NCBI RefSeq assembly: GCF_947036865.1
Contig: NZ_CAMQSF010000002.1
Coordinates: forward strand, 186,001-250,000
Length of the DNA stretch: 64,000 bases
Origin: an uncultured Caulobacter sp.
GTDB lineage: Bacteria; Pseudomonadota; Alphaproteobacteria; Caulobacterales; Caulobacteraceae
Reading direction: 5' to 3'
Below the pieces are notes generated by a model that was given only the letters and a program-made list of their open reading frames with translations, made no database searches and had not been told where the DNA came from. The position numbers and the translations under genes were made by a program. Within the stretch, counting starts at the first letter, position 1, and each line of letters opens with the position of its first letter. This document shows positions 11,066 to 19,306 of the stretch, piece by piece.

Positions 11066-12406
11066 TCAGGCCTCCGTCAGGCCGCCCCCAAGGCCACGCA
11101 TCAGGTCGACGAAGCCCGGGAAGCTGGTGGCGATCATGCCCGGCTCGTCGACGGCCACCGCCTGCTCGGCGGCGAGGCCGAGGACCAGGTGGCTCATGGC
11201 GATGCGGTGGTCGCCGTGGGTGTGGACGAGGCCGCCGCCGCGCACGGGATGATTGCCGCCCTGGGTCCCGACGACCGTCATGCCCTCGGGCTCTTCCTCG
11301 ACCGTGACGCCGCAGGCTTGCAGACCGGCCGCGGTCAGGGCGATGCGATCGCTTTCCTTGACCCGCATTTCGCCGATGCCGCGCATGACGGTCGGGCCGT
11401 CGGCGAAGGCGGCCGCCACGGCCAGGATCGGATATTCGTCGATCATCGCCGGCGCGCGCTCGGGCGGCACGACCACGCCCTTGAGCCTGGAATAGCGGGC
11501 GGTGATGTCGCCGACCTCCTCGCCGCTGGCCATCCGGCGGTTCGAGATCACGAGGTCCGCGCCCATCTCGAGCAGGGTGGTGAAAAGACCGGTGCGGAGT
11601 TCGTTGAGCATCACGCCCTCGACCGTCACCTCGGATCCCGGCACGATCAGGCCCGCTACCAGCGGGAAGGCCGCCGAGGACGGGTCGCCCGGCACCGCCA
11701 CATGGGTTCCGGTCAGCTTCTGGCCCTCGGGCAGGCGAATGTGGCGGAAGGTCTTGCCGCCGGCCACGCGGTCCTCGACCAGCACCTCGGCCCCGAAGGC
11801 CCGCAGCATGCGCTCGGTGTGGTCGCGGGTGGCTTCCGGTTCGATCACCTCGACGCCGCCCTCGGCGTGCAGGCCCGCCAGCAGCACGGCCGACTTCACC
11901 TGGGCCGAGGCCATCGGCAGGGTATAGGTCAGGCCGCGCAGGGCGCCGCCTTTCAGGGTCAGCGGCAGACGCCCCTTGTCGCGCCCCATCCAGGTCGCGC
12001 CCATCCGGGCCAGCGGCTCCAGCACCCGGCCCATCGGGCGGCCGCGCAGCGACTGGTCGCCGGTGAAGGTCGAGCAGATCGCAAAGCCGGCCGCCGCGCC
12101 CATGATCAGGCGCACGCCGGTGCCGGCGTTGCCGCAGTCGATGACGTCCGCGGGCTCGGAAAAGCCGCCTTGGCCCTCGATCCGCCAGCGGCCGACGCCC
12201 TCGCGCTCGACCCGCGCGCCAAACGCCGCCATCGCCCGGGCGGTGGCCAGCACGTCATCGCCTTCAAGCAGGCCCTCGACGGTTGTCGTTCCGGTCGCCA
12301 GGGCGCCCAGGATCATCGATCGATGGGACATGGACTTGTCCCCCGGCGCGCGCACGATCCCTCGCAGAGCGCCTCCGGGCGCGCTCTTCAATCCAGCCGA
12401 CGACAT
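11066..12406 (-). CDS. aroA: 3-phosphoshikimate 1-carboxyvinyltransferase (EPSP synthase, class II type)
   Basis: Sixth step of the shikimate pathway: shikimate-3-phosphate plus PEP to EPSP. The 446-residue protein has [10 protein letters not shown] (22-31), [10 protein letters not shown] (91-100), [40 protein letters not shown] and [12 protein letters not shown]. These resemble the class II (Agrobacterium CP4-like) group more than the E. coli class I enzyme. At the position where CP4 has the tolerance-associated alanine this protein has Gly95. It is divergent from the FYDLN gene and upstream of cmk-rpsA. Family call is firm; the class is from motif comparison by memory. Confidence 0.96.
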   Translation of the reverse strand: MSSAGLKSAPGGALRGIVRAPGDKSMSHRSMILGALATGTTTVEGLLEGDDVLATARAMAAFGARVEREGVGRWRIEGQGGFSEPADVIDCGNAGTGVRLIMGAAAGFAICSTFTGDQSLRGRPMGRVLEPLARMGATWMGRDKGRLPLTLKGGALRGLTYTLPMASAQVKSAVLLAGLHAEGGVEVIEPEATRDHTERMLRAFGAEVLVEDRVAGGKTFRHIRLPEGQKLTGTHVAVPGDPSSAAFPLVAGLIVPGSEVTVEGVMLNELRTGLFTTLLEMGADLVISNRRMASGEEVGDITARYSRLKGVVVPPERAPAMIDEYPILAVAAAFADGPTVMRGIGEMRVKESDRIALTAAGLQACGVTVEEEPEGMTVVGTQGGNHPVRGGGLVHTHGDHRIAMSHLVLGLAAEQAVAVDEPGMIATSFPGFVDLMRGLGGGLTEA

Positions 12407-12456
12407 GCCGAAACCGGCTCCTTGGACCTTGGTGGTTTTCGCGAAGGGGTTTGCTT

Positions 12457-12485
12457 TTGACAGCGGGCTCTCGCCATGGCAAGTG
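12457..12485 (+). promoter_or_regulatory. Possible housekeeping promoter for the FYDLN gene
   Basis: TTGACAG (12457-12463) in the 117-bp divergent aroA spacer resembles a Caulobacter -35 element; the -10 side is not convincing. It lies 60 bases upstream of the TTG start. Motif match only. Confidence 0.25.
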
Positions 12486-12523
12486 ACCCGCCGCTTTTCC
12501 CATCCGGATCAAAGGGTCGCCAC

Positions 12524-12994
12524 TTGGCCAATCCCGACTTGGGCGCAAAACAAATCTGCCCCAACTGCCAATCGAAGTTCTACGACCTCAACCGTCGTCC
12601 CGCCGTCTGCCCCAAGTGCGGCGAGCAGTTCGACCCGGAAGAGGCCCTGAAGTCCCGCCGCGTCCGCGCCCGCGCGATCACGCCGGACTACGACGCCGAC
12701 GACGAGAAGGAAGCCGTCGCGCCGAAGGAGGTGGACGGCTTCGAGGACGAGGTCGACGAAACCCCCGAGATCGACGAAGCCGCCGAGGCCGATGTCGTCG
12801 AGACCGACGACGAGGACGCCGATCCGGGCGCGCCGACGCCGGCGGGCGGCGACGACCTGGGCGTCGACTTCGCCGAGGACGAGGATCTCGCCGAGGACGA
12901 GGCCGACGACGTTCCGTTCCTGGAGGACGAGGACGACGACGACATCCTCGACGACGAGATCGAAGGCCTCCCGGGCGAGGGCGACGACGACTGA
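12524..12994 (+). CDS. FYDLN-type zinc-ribbon / acidic-tail protein (TIGR02300 family)
   Basis: Small protein of 156 residues of unknown function, conserved in alphaproteobacteria. A zinc ribbon near the N-terminus (CPNC ... KFYDLNRRP ... CPKC) is followed by a very acidic tail rich in Asp/Glu (for example FLEDEDDDDILDDE). The likely start is TTG 12524 (giving LANPDLGAKQICPNC), because AAAGGG lies seven bases upstream and family members begin at this point. An in-frame ATG at 12476 would add 16 unrelated residues. A perfect 14-bp stem-loop follows the stop. It may bind nucleic acid or zinc; no function is established here. Confidence 0.88.
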   Translation: MANPDLGAKQICPNCQSKFYDLNRRPAVCPKCGEQFDPEEALKSRRVRARAITPDYDADDEKEAVAPKEVDGFEDEVDETPEIDEAAEADVVETDDEDADPGAPTPAGGDDLGVDFAEDEDLAEDEADDVPFLEDEDDDDILDDEIEGLPGEGDDD

Positions 12995-13001
12995 TCCCGG
13001 C

Positions 13002-13035
13002 GATAGCGGGTTTCGAACCAGCGAAACCCGCTATC
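13002..13035 (+). terminator. Terminator-like perfect stem-loop after the FYDLN gene
   Basis: Perfect 14-bp arms GATAGCGGGTTTCG and CGAAACCCGCTATC around the loop AACCAG, seven bases past the stop. There is no clear T-run after it, so termination is inferred from position and stem strength. Confidence 0.6.
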
Positions 13036-13089
13036 CACAGGCCTTTCCAGGGGCGCGACAATTTTCTCGAAAAAAGATCGAGAAGAGGG

Positions 13090-13119
13090 TTGATCCTGGA
13101 AAAATCCCGGACTAGGTTC
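13090..13119 (+). promoter_or_regulatory. Possible sigma-70-type promoter for tRNA-Ala
   Basis: TTGATCC (13090-13096) and ACTAGGTTC (13111-13119) separated by 14 bases resemble the Caulobacter housekeeping consensus TTGACGS-N10-14-GCTANAWC. It lies about 90 bases upstream of the tRNA. Motif match only. Confidence 0.35.
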
Positions 13120-13207
13120 CGCGCCTCTTCGGGGAGCGGCGCCAGTCGAAACGCCGAAGAGACCAAGGATTTCCGAGAGTTACCGCAAGGTTTCTTTCGA
13201 AAACCTC

Positions 13208-13283
13208 GGGGCTATAGCTCAGCTGGGAGAGTGCTTGAATGGCATTCAAGAGGTCAGCGGTTCGACTCCGCTTAGCTCCACCA
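13208..13283 (+). tRNA. tRNA-Ala (anticodon GGC)
   Basis: A 76-base cloverleaf with CCA encoded. Acceptor arms GGGGCTA and TAGCTCC include the G3-U70 pair that defines alanine identity. The anticodon stem CTTGA/TCAAG holds loop ATGGCAT with anticodon GGC; the T arm contains GGTTCGACTCC. Confidence 0.97.
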
Positions 13284-13284
13284 T

Positions 13285-13314
13285 CAAGGCCCGGACGGAA
13301 ACGTCCGGGCCTTG
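13285..13314 (+). terminator. Stem-loop terminator after tRNA-Ala
   Basis: 12-bp arms CAAGGCCCGGAC and GTCCGGGCCTTG around the loop GGAAAC, immediately after the tRNA CCA end. The T content downstream is modest. Confidence 0.65.
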
Positions 13315-13353
13315 TCCATTTCCGGACCTTCCTTTCGGTCTGACCTCCCGCCT

Positions 13354-13384
13354 CTTGAACCCTCCGTCCACGGCCTCCACATCT
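13354..13384 (+). promoter_or_regulatory. Possible heat-shock (sigma-32) promoter for hsp20
   Basis: CTTGAA at 13354-13359 is a good sigma-32 -35 element; CCACATCT at 13377-13384 is a weak match to the -10 element. It is placed about 80 bases upstream of the Hsp20 start. Suggestive only. Confidence 0.3.
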
Positions 13385-13461
13385 GGAGCCGTGTCGCGGG
13401 GATCGACGCCGAACCTCGGGTTTGTCGCCGCGAACGAAGTCGCTTCAGCGAGGACTTCGCG

Positions 13462-13890
13462 ATGACCCGCGCCCTTCTGTTCGACAGCCCCTTCCTGCTG
13501 GGCTTCGAGCACACCCGAGACCTGATCGAGCGCGCCGCCAAGGCCGCCTCGGAAAGCTATCCGCCCTACAATATCGAGCAGGCCGACCACGGCGGCGTGC
13601 GTATCACCCTGGCCGTGGCGGGCTTCTCGCCCGACCAGCTGCACGTGACCGTCGAAGGCGCCCAGTTGGTGGTGGCCGGCAAGCGCGAGAGCGAGGGCGG
13701 GCGCGGCGAGGCCGAGCGGGCCTTCCTGCATCGCGGCATCGCCGCGCGCGGCTTCTTGCGCACCTTCGTCCTGGCGGAGGGCATGGAGGTCACGGCCGCC
13801 ACGCTCGAGCACGGCCTGCTGCATATCGACCTGGCTCGCCCAGAACCCGAGCGACTGGTCCGGAAGATCCCAATCCGATCGGCCGGCTAG
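13462..13890 (+). CDS. Small heat shock protein, Hsp20 family
   Basis: Holdase chaperone of 142 residues, IbpA-like. It begins MTRALLFDSPFLLGFEHTRDL, as in alphaproteobacterial IbpA/HspA proteins. A crystallin domain follows from SYPPYNIEQ (about 32) to about 130, with the core GFSPDQLHVTVEGAQLVV and the A-G-L-like GLLHIDLAR followed by ERLVRKIPI. The ATG at 13462 is chosen because upstream in-frame sequence is not conserved-looking. The next gene is DUF1150, a frequent partner. A possible sigma-32 -35 element lies upstream. Confidence 0.93.
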   Translation: MTRALLFDSPFLLGFEHTRDLIERAAKAASESYPPYNIEQADHGGVRITLAVAGFSPDQLHVTVEGAQLVVAGKRESEGGRGEAERAFLHRGIAARGFLRTFVLAEGMEVTAATLEHGLLHIDLARPEPERLVRKIPIRSAG

Positions 13891-14008
13891 TCGGCCGCGT
13901 CATTCCAATATCAGCGCGGGCCGGAAGGCCGCGCGGAACCCGTCCCTGGCGGCGCGGCGCTGAACCGGCCGTGGCAAGGCGCGTTCCCTCATCAAGGAGG
14001 TGGTCACC

Positions 14009-14278
14009 ATGACGCCCAACACCCATCGTAGCCCGCTCTTCACGAGCGAAGCGTTCGCGACCCTTGGCGCGCCCGACCTCGTCTATGTCCGGCCTATCAA
14101 GGCCGCCGAGATCCTCGCCGACGCGCCCGAGGGCGTGGAGGATTTCAATCTCTCGCCCGACCAGACGCTGTACGCGGTGTGCCGCGCCGACGGCGCGCGG
14201 CTGGCGGTGATGATCGACCGCGATACGGCCATCGCCGCGGCGCTGGCGCACGAACTGGCGCCCGTCTCGGTTCACTAG
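14009..14278 (+). CDS. DUF1150 family protein
   Basis: Small protein of 89 residues, function unknown. The start ATG 14009 has a perfect AAGGAGG eight bases upstream; a GTG at 14000 overlaps that ribosome site and is rejected. The sequence has the family-like core APDLVYVRPI ... LYAVCRADGARLAVMIDRD. DUF1150 genes often follow Hsp20 genes in alphaproteobacteria, as here (118-bp spacer), so a role tied to the small heat-shock protein is plausible but unproven. Confidence 0.85.
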   Translation: MTPNTHRSPLFTSEAFATLGAPDLVYVRPIKAAEILADAPEGVEDFNLSPDQTLYAVCRADGARLAVMIDRDTAIAAALAHELAPVSVH

Positions 14279-14304
14279 GGCGAGAGTGTGAGCGGTTTCG
14301 GCGG

Positions 14305-14769
14305 CTAGGCCGCCGTGCTGGTCGCCTCTTGCGTCAGCAGCACGTGGATGGCGTCGCTTGAGCGCGCTTGCCGCACGGCCTGGCGCGTTTCCGGCTGACG
14401 CATGATCCGCGCCACCCGCGCCAGGGCCCGCAGATGCTGAGCGCTGGCGTCGCGCGGCGCGAACAGGGCGATCAGGAGATCGACGGGCTTGTCGTCGAGG
14501 GCGTCGAACGCCACCGGCGTATCCAGCCTGACCACGATGGCGCGAACCCGATCCAGGCCATCGAGGCGGGCGTGCGGGATCGCCACCCCGTTGCCGACGC
14601 CGGTGGAGGCCGCCGCCTCGCGCTCCAGCAGGCCTTCGAGCGCCGCTTCGGCGTCGACGCCCAGCACCCGCGCGGCCACATCGGCGACCAGCGACAGCGC
14701 CTGACGCTTGCCCGGCGCGCCGGCGCGCAGCGCCACCGCTCCCGGGTCGAGAAGATCGCCGATGGTCAT
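14305..14769 (-). CDS. ptsN: PTS IIA-like nitrogen regulatory protein (EIIA-Ntr)
   Basis: Phosphoacceptor of the nitrogen phosphotransferase relay (PtsP-NPr-PtsN), a signalling rather than transport protein; 154 residues. ATG 14769 starts MTIGDLLDPGAV, the usual family start; a TTG three codons upstream is less likely. The phosphorylated histidine lies in GVAIPHARLDGL (His66). It is the last gene of the lpt-rpoN-hpf-ptsN series on the minus strand. Confidence 0.95.
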   Translation of the reverse strand: MTIGDLLDPGAVALRAGAPGKRQALSLVADVAARVLGVDAEAALEGLLEREAAASTGVGNGVAIPHARLDGLDRVRAIVVRLDTPVAFDALDDKPVDLLIALFAPRDASAQHLRALARVARIMRQPETRQAVRQARSSDAIHVLLTQEATSTAA

Positions 14770-14855
14770 GGACTCCAACGCTCGCTCATTGTCGACCGCC
14801 TTGGCGCCGTCGCCGCGGATCCGCCGCGACGGCGCCAGACCATGACAGGGTCTGG

Positions 14856-15485
14856 TTAGCTCGCGGTTGACCCGTGCCCGTTCAGCGACTTCGTGCGTTC
14901 GGGGTCGATCCAGCCGATATTTCCGTCTGGACGTCGATAGACCACGGACAAGCCGCCGTGGGCGGCGTTCCTAAACACGATTGCCGGGTATCCGGTCAAG
15001 TCCAGTTCCATGACAGCCATCGAAACGGTCATGGTCTTCAACGCGGCCTGGGTTTCCGCGATGACCATCGCCGCGGGCGCGCCCGTCGGGTGGTCGGTTT
15101 CGACATCCCAATCTTCGTCGATATCGTCGCCTTCCGGAGCCCGGAGGACGAACATGGCGGCGTTCTCCACCTGCTTGGCGGTGGCCGCCGGCGAGTGGCT
15201 CTTCAGCCGTCGCTTGTATCGTCGAACGCGGGTCTCGATCTTGGCCAGGGCCGAGTCGAACGCCGCGTGGGCGTCGCCGCCGGAGCCATGGCTGATGAGT
15301 TGCTGACCCGAGGCCAATTTGACCGAGCAATCGACACGGAAGGCGTAGCCCTCCTTACTGACCACGACCTCGGCGTCGCCGCCGCGATCGAAGTACTTGC
15401 CAATGCTCAGGGCGATTTCGTCGGAGACTCGCGTTCGCAGAGCCTCTCCAACGTCGACATGCTTGCCGGAGACTTGGACTTGCAT
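14856..15485 (-). CDS. hpf: Long-form ribosome hibernation promoting factor
   Basis: Binds the 30S subunit and drives 100S dimer formation in starved cells. The 209-residue length is the long form: an N-terminal YfiA/HPF domain (MQVQVSGKHVDVGEALRTR ... RRYKRRLK, about 1-105), an acidic linker (EGDDIDEDW) and a C-terminal dimerization domain (ALKTMTVSMAVMELDLTGYP ... VVYRRPDGNIGWIDP). The start ATG 15485 follows the family start. Its neighbours rpoN and ptsN are the usual ones, except that exoD lies between rpoN and hpf. Confidence 0.95.
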   Translation of the reverse strand: MQVQVSGKHVDVGEALRTRVSDEIALSIGKYFDRGGDAEVVVSKEGYAFRVDCSVKLASGQQLISHGSGGDAHAAFDSALAKIETRVRRYKRRLKSHSPAATAKQVENAAMFVLRAPEGDDIDEDWDVETDHPTGAPAAMVIAETQAALKTMTVSMAVMELDLTGYPAIVFRNAAHGGLSVVYRRPDGNIGWIDPERTKSLNGHGSTAS

Positions 15486-15558
15486 ACCGATACAACGCGC
15501 CTGTCGCGGTCGGGTGTCAAGCGGCGCCATACCCCTTAAGGCGACGGCGGAAAGGCGC

Positions 15559-16170
15559 TCACAACAGGCCGGAAAAGACGCTCAGAAGTTTGCGCGCGGC
15601 GACGATCACCACCTGGGCGCCGACCAGCAGAAGCGCGCCGCTGGCCAGGGTCATCAGATAGCCCAGCAGGGCCAGGACGCCGTCGCGTTGCAGCAGCGCC
15701 AGGGCCAGGACGGCGACGGTCGCGCCGGGGGCCAGATTGCCCAGCGGAATGGGCAAGACGAGCACCAGGGCCAGCAAGGTGCAGATCACGCCGATGGCCC
15801 GCTCTCCCAGCGGTGCGAACAATAGCCGCAGGCGCGGACGCGTCACCAGCTGCATGCCCCGCACGATCGGCGCCAGCCGCCGGAAGAGCCCGCGCAGGTC
15901 GTCCCGTTTCAGCGGCTTCTCGATCAGGCGACGCGGCAGCCACGGCGTCTCGGCCCCGAGCGCGATCTGCGGCGCCAGGAACAGGATCGGCAGCGACAGA
16001 ATGGTCGACGAGCCCGGCGGCAGCGGCAGGGTGTTGAGCAGGCCGAAGACCAGCAGCATCGCCCCGAAGGCGCGGCTTTCGAACGCCTCGAGCATTTCGC
16101 CCACGGTGAGGATGGGCCGGCTGTCCTCGCCGAACCCCTCGATGATGTCGGCGAGCGATCTCTCGGTCAT
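15559..16170 (-). CDS. exoD: ExoD family membrane protein
   Basis: Integral membrane protein of 203 residues. It has the ExoD pattern: N-terminal SLADIIEGFGE, GAMLLVFGLLNTLPLPPGSS, ILSLPILFLAPQIALG and WLPRRLIEKPLKRDDL. Two further hydrophobic stretches lie near 130-200. ExoD was named for a role in rhizobial exopolysaccharide, but its molecular function is unclear. It lies 44 bp after rpoN and 73 bp before hpf on the same strand. Confidence 0.88.
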   Translation of the reverse strand: MTERSLADIIEGFGEDSRPILTVGEMLEAFESRAFGAMLLVFGLLNTLPLPPGSSTILSLPILFLAPQIALGAETPWLPRRLIEKPLKRDDLRGLFRRLAPIVRGMQLVTRPRLRLLFAPLGERAIGVICTLLALVLVLPIPLGNLAPGATVAVLALALLQRDGVLALLGYLMTLASGALLLVGAQVVIVAARKLLSVFSGLL

Positions 16171-16214
16171 CGAACCTACCCGGTCAGCGGAACGCGCGGG
16201 GACGCGTTACGATC

Positions 16215-17714
16215 TCAGACCGCTTCCTTCATCAGGCGACGGCGCTCCACGGAGGAGGGAATGCGCATCGCCTCGCGATACTTGGCCACGGTGCGCCGCG
16301 CGATGTCGACTCCGGCGGCCTTCAGGATCTCGACGATGCGGTCGTCGGAGTGGACGTCGGCCTCGCACTTCTCGGCGTCGACCAGGCCCTTGATCTTGTG
16401 GCGGACGCTGGCGGCCGAATGGGCCTCGCCGCCTTCCGAGGACTGAATGGCCGAGGTGAAGAAGAACTTCAGCTCGAACACGCCGCGCGGGGTGGCGATG
16501 TACTTGTTGGAGGTGACGCGGCTGACCGTGCTCTCGTGCATGCCGATGGCGTCGGCGACCGTCTTCAGGTTCAGCGGCCGCAGGTGCTCGACGCCGAAGG
16601 CCAGAAAGCCGTCCTGCTGGCGCACGATCTCGCTGGCGACCTTCAGGATGGTCTTGGCCCGCTGGTCGAGGCTTTTGACCAGCCAGTTGGCCGAGGCCAT
16701 GCAGTCGGCGACGAAGGTCTTTTCCTGGTCGCTGCGCGCGCCCTTGGCGACGCGGGCGTGATAGCGCTGGTCGACCAGCACGCGGGGCAGGGTGTCGGTG
16801 TTGAGTTCGACGTGCCACATGCCGCCCAGGCCCTCGCGGACCATCACGTCGGGGACCAGGGTCTCGGCCGGCTCGCTGTGATAGGCCGCGCCGGGACGCG
16901 GGTTCAGCGCGCGAACCTCGGCGATCATGTCGCGCAGGTCCTCGTCGTCGACGCCGCAGATCCGGCGCAGGGACGTCAGGTCGCGCTTGGCCAGCAGCTC
17001 CAGATGGTCGAGCAGCGCGGCCATGGCCGGGTCGTAGCGGTTGAGGTCCTTCAACTGCAGGGCCAGGCATTCGCGGACGTCGCGGGCGAAGACGCCGACC
17101 GGCTCGAAGCCCTGCAGGGTCGCCAGGGTCGCCTCGACCGTCGCCAGCGGGCAGCCCAGGCGTTCGGCCAGCTCGCCGATGTCCAGCCGCAGGTAGCCGC
17201 CCTCGTCGACCGCGTCGATCAGGATCTCGGCGATGGCGTGGCGCGCCGGCGACAGCGCCGCCTGGACCAGCTGCGCGCGCAGATGCGCGGCCAGGGTCGG
17301 CGTGTCGGTCAGGGCGCGCTCATAGCCGTCGTCGCCGTCGAACGCGCCGCCGCCGCCCGCGCGCGACCAGTCGATCTGGCCGCCGGCGTGTTCGGCGGCG
17401 GGATCGGCGCCGTCGCCGGTGGCCCGCTCGCCGGGCGAGACGTCGTCGGTGGGAGCGTCCATTTCCCGCCCGGCCGTCGTGTCGGCCACGGCGTCGACCT
17501 GGGTCAGGCTCGCATCACGGACCGCCTCGACCTCGCCCGCCGGCTCGTGGTCGCCCTCGTCCCGCTGCAGGAGCGGGTTGCGCTCCAGCTCGGCTTCGAC
17601 GAAGGCGTCGAGCTCGATGTTCGACAGCTGCAGCAGCTTGATGGCCTGCTGCAGTTGCGGGGTGATGACGAGGCCCTGGCCTTGCCGGAGCTCCAGTCGG
17701 TGGCTGAGCGCCAA
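16215..17714 (-). CDS. rpoN: RNA polymerase sigma-54 factor
   Basis: Alternative sigma factor of 499 residues that needs AAA+ activators. Region I is seen as ITPQLQQAIKLLQLSNIELDAF (in two adjoining blocks, residues ~18-38), followed by an acidic region II (~50-120), the core-binding domain, the HTH (MHESTVSRVTSNKYIATPRG) and the RpoN box ARRTVAKYRE (472-481). The start is TTG 17714 with a strong AGGAGG five bases upstream. It is separated from lptB by a terminator and a 192-bp spacer, so it probably has its own promoter. Confidence 0.97.
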   Translation of the reverse strand: MALSHRLELRQGQGLVITPQLQQAIKLLQLSNIELDAFVEAELERNPLLQRDEGDHEPAGEVEAVRDASLTQVDAVADTTAGREMDAPTDDVSPGERATGDGADPAAEHAGGQIDWSRAGGGGAFDGDDGYERALTDTPTLAAHLRAQLVQAALSPARHAIAEILIDAVDEGGYLRLDIGELAERLGCPLATVEATLATLQGFEPVGVFARDVRECLALQLKDLNRYDPAMAALLDHLELLAKRDLTSLRRICGVDDEDLRDMIAEVRALNPRPGAAYHSEPAETLVPDVMVREGLGGMWHVELNTDTLPRVLVDQRYHARVAKGARSDQEKTFVADCMASANWLVKSLDQRAKTILKVASEIVRQQDGFLAFGVEHLRPLNLKTVADAIGMHESTVSRVTSNKYIATPRGVFELKFFFTSAIQSSEGGEAHSAASVRHKIKGLVDAEKCEADVHSDDRIVEILKAAGVDIARRTVAKYREAMRIPSSVERRRLMKEAV

Positions 17715-17825
17715 TGCGCCCTCCTGACGAACGAAAAACTTCGAGCGCCATTGAAGGGTGCTTCTGGTTAACGGGACGCCAACGCCTGCAATTATCGGGC
17801 CGGTGCGACCTTCCGTCCCGTCGAC

Positions 17826-17837
17826 GTCCGTACGGAC
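17826..17837. promoter_or_regulatory. Perfect palindrome upstream of rpoN
   Basis: 12-bp perfect palindrome GTCCGTACGGAC, 112 bases upstream of the rpoN TTG start. It lies next to an AT-rich stretch (17840-17872) unlike the surrounding GC-rich DNA. This suggests a promoter/operator region for rpoN. Confidence 0.45.
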
Positions 17838-17872
17838 TCAATAATGCTTTTAAATCAAGTATTTGAAATAGA

Positions 17873-17901
17873 GGCTCGGCGCGTCTCGCCACGCGCCGAC
17901 C
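17873..17901 (-). terminator. Terminator after lptB
   Basis: Arms GGCTCGGCGCGT (17873-17884) and ACGCGCCGACC (17891-17901) pair apart from one bulged/unpaired base, around a 6-base loop. On the minus strand the stem is followed by TCTATTTC. It lies five bases past the lptB stop. Confidence 0.7.
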
Positions 17902-17906
17902 TTGGC

Positions 17907-18665
17907 CTAGTCCCCGAGACGGGGTTCGGAAAAGCTGTCGCCGAGATAGACGCGCTTAACTTCCGGGTTGTCGACGATCTCGCGCGGCGAGCCCTCGAAC
18001 AAGACCTCGCCGGCGTGGATGATCGAGGCGCGGTCGATGATGTCCAGCGTCTCGCGGACATTGTGGTCGGTGATCAGAATGCCGATGCCCCGACCCTTCA
18101 GATAGCCCACCACCTCGCGGATGTCGGCGATCGCCAGCGGGTCGATGCCGGCGAACGGCTCGTCCAGCAGCATGAACGACGGCTCGCTGGCCAGAGCGCG
18201 GGCGATTTCGACACGGCGACGCTCGCCGCCCGACAGCGCCACGGCCGGCGACTTGCGGATGTGGGTGATGCGCAGTTCTTCCAGGATCGAGGTGACCTGC
18301 TCGCGCGCCTTGCGCGGGTCCTTCTGGCGCATCTCGACCACGGCCATGACGTTCTGCTCGACCGTCATGCCCCGGAAGATCGAGGCTTCCTGCGGCAGAT
18401 AGCCGACGCCCAGGCGGGCGCGCTGGAACATCGGCTGGGCGGTGATGTTCTCGCCGTCCAGATAGATCGCGCCATAGTCGGCGGCGATCAGGCCGGTGAC
18501 CATGTAGAAGCAGGTCGTCTTGCCGGCGCCGTTCGGGCCCAGGAGGCCGGCGACCTCGCCGCGCTTGAGGCGCAGCGACACGTTCTTGACGACCGGACGG
18601 TCGCCGAACGACTTGCCCACGGAATCGACGAACAGGCCGTCCATGTCGTTGGAGGTCAGGGTCAT
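17907..18665 (-). CDS. lptB: LPS export ABC transporter ATPase LptB
   Basis: Cytoplasmic ATPase of the LptB2FGC lipopolysaccharide extractor; 252 residues. Walker A GPNGAGKTT (43-51), Q-loop LPQEASIFRGMTVEQNV, signature LSGGERRRVEIARAL, Walker B FMLLDEPFAGID and the H-loop ILITDHNVRETL are all present. It sits 9 bp after lptA on the same strand. Confidence 0.97.
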   Translation of the reverse strand: MTLTSNDMDGLFVDSVGKSFGDRPVVKNVSLRLKRGEVAGLLGPNGAGKTTCFYMVTGLIAADYGAIYLDGENITAQPMFQRARLGVGYLPQEASIFRGMTVEQNVMAVVEMRQKDPRKAREQVTSILEELRITHIRKSPAVALSGGERRRVEIARALASEPSFMLLDEPFAGIDPLAIADIREVVGYLKGRGIGILITDHNVRETLDIIDRASIIHAGEVLFEGSPREIVDNPEVKRVYLGDSFSEPRLGD

Positions 18666-18674
18666 GGACGGGTC

Positions 18675-19244
18675 CTAGCGCTGGGCGGGCTGGGCGGCGG
18701 CCGCCGGCGCGTCGGTCTTCTTCTCGTCTTCCTGGTAGAACACCGCGCGCACGCGGCGCTTGGCCGCGCGCCCGGGCGCGTTGGACTCCAGTCGGGCGTC
18801 GTTGGTCTTGGTGTTGACGACCAGGCGATCGCCCCGGGCGACGTCCTTGCCCTTGACCAGCACCACGTCGCCGGTCAGCACGGCGGTGGTGTCGGCATAG
18901 GTGTAGACCGCGTGGTCGCCCGTCGCGATCTGCTGATCGCTGACCACGTAGACCCGGCCGTCGGCCTCCATCCTTTGGGCGTTACCGCAGGCGTTGGCGT
19001 TGTCCGCGGTCGCCTTGCGCGCGTTGTAGATCGTCACCTTCTGGGCCCGCAGGCGGGAGCGATCCTGCAGGATCTCCACGTTGCCCGTGAAGATGATGAT
19101 GCACTTGCTGTTGATCGTCTCCTGGCTGTCGGCGGACACGTCGACCGGCGCGCTGGAGTCGCTTTGCCTGGCATGGGCGACGCCGCCAGCCGCGAAACCA
19201 GACAGGATCAACGCGGTCGCCGCCGCGGCCATCCATCGCTTCAT
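18675..19244 (-). CDS. lptA: LPS transport periplasmic protein LptA
   Basis: Periplasmic bridge protein of 189 residues with an OstA/LptA beta-jellyroll. The signal peptide MKRWMAAAATALILSGFAAG is cut near AHA-RQ. The core covers PVDVSADSQETINSK through ATGDHAVYTYADTTAVLTGDV, the typical OstA repeat pattern. The start ATG 19244 is preferred over an ATG three codons upstream because GAGG is then at normal spacing. The order lptC-lptA-lptB is conserved. Confidence 0.93.
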   Translation of the reverse strand: MKRWMAAAATALILSGFAAGGVAHARQSDSSAPVDVSADSQETINSKCIIIFTGNVEILQDRSRLRAQKVTIYNARKATADNANACGNAQRMEADGRVYVVSDQQIATGDHAVYTYADTTAVLTGDVVLVKGKDVARGDRLVVNTKTNDARLESNAPGRAAKRRVRAVFYQEDEKKTDAPAAAAQPAQR

Positions 19245-19306
19245 CAGAACCATGTCCTCATCCGTCGCCGCCCGTCTTGGAGACGGGCCCGCGCCATTGA
19301 TCTTCT

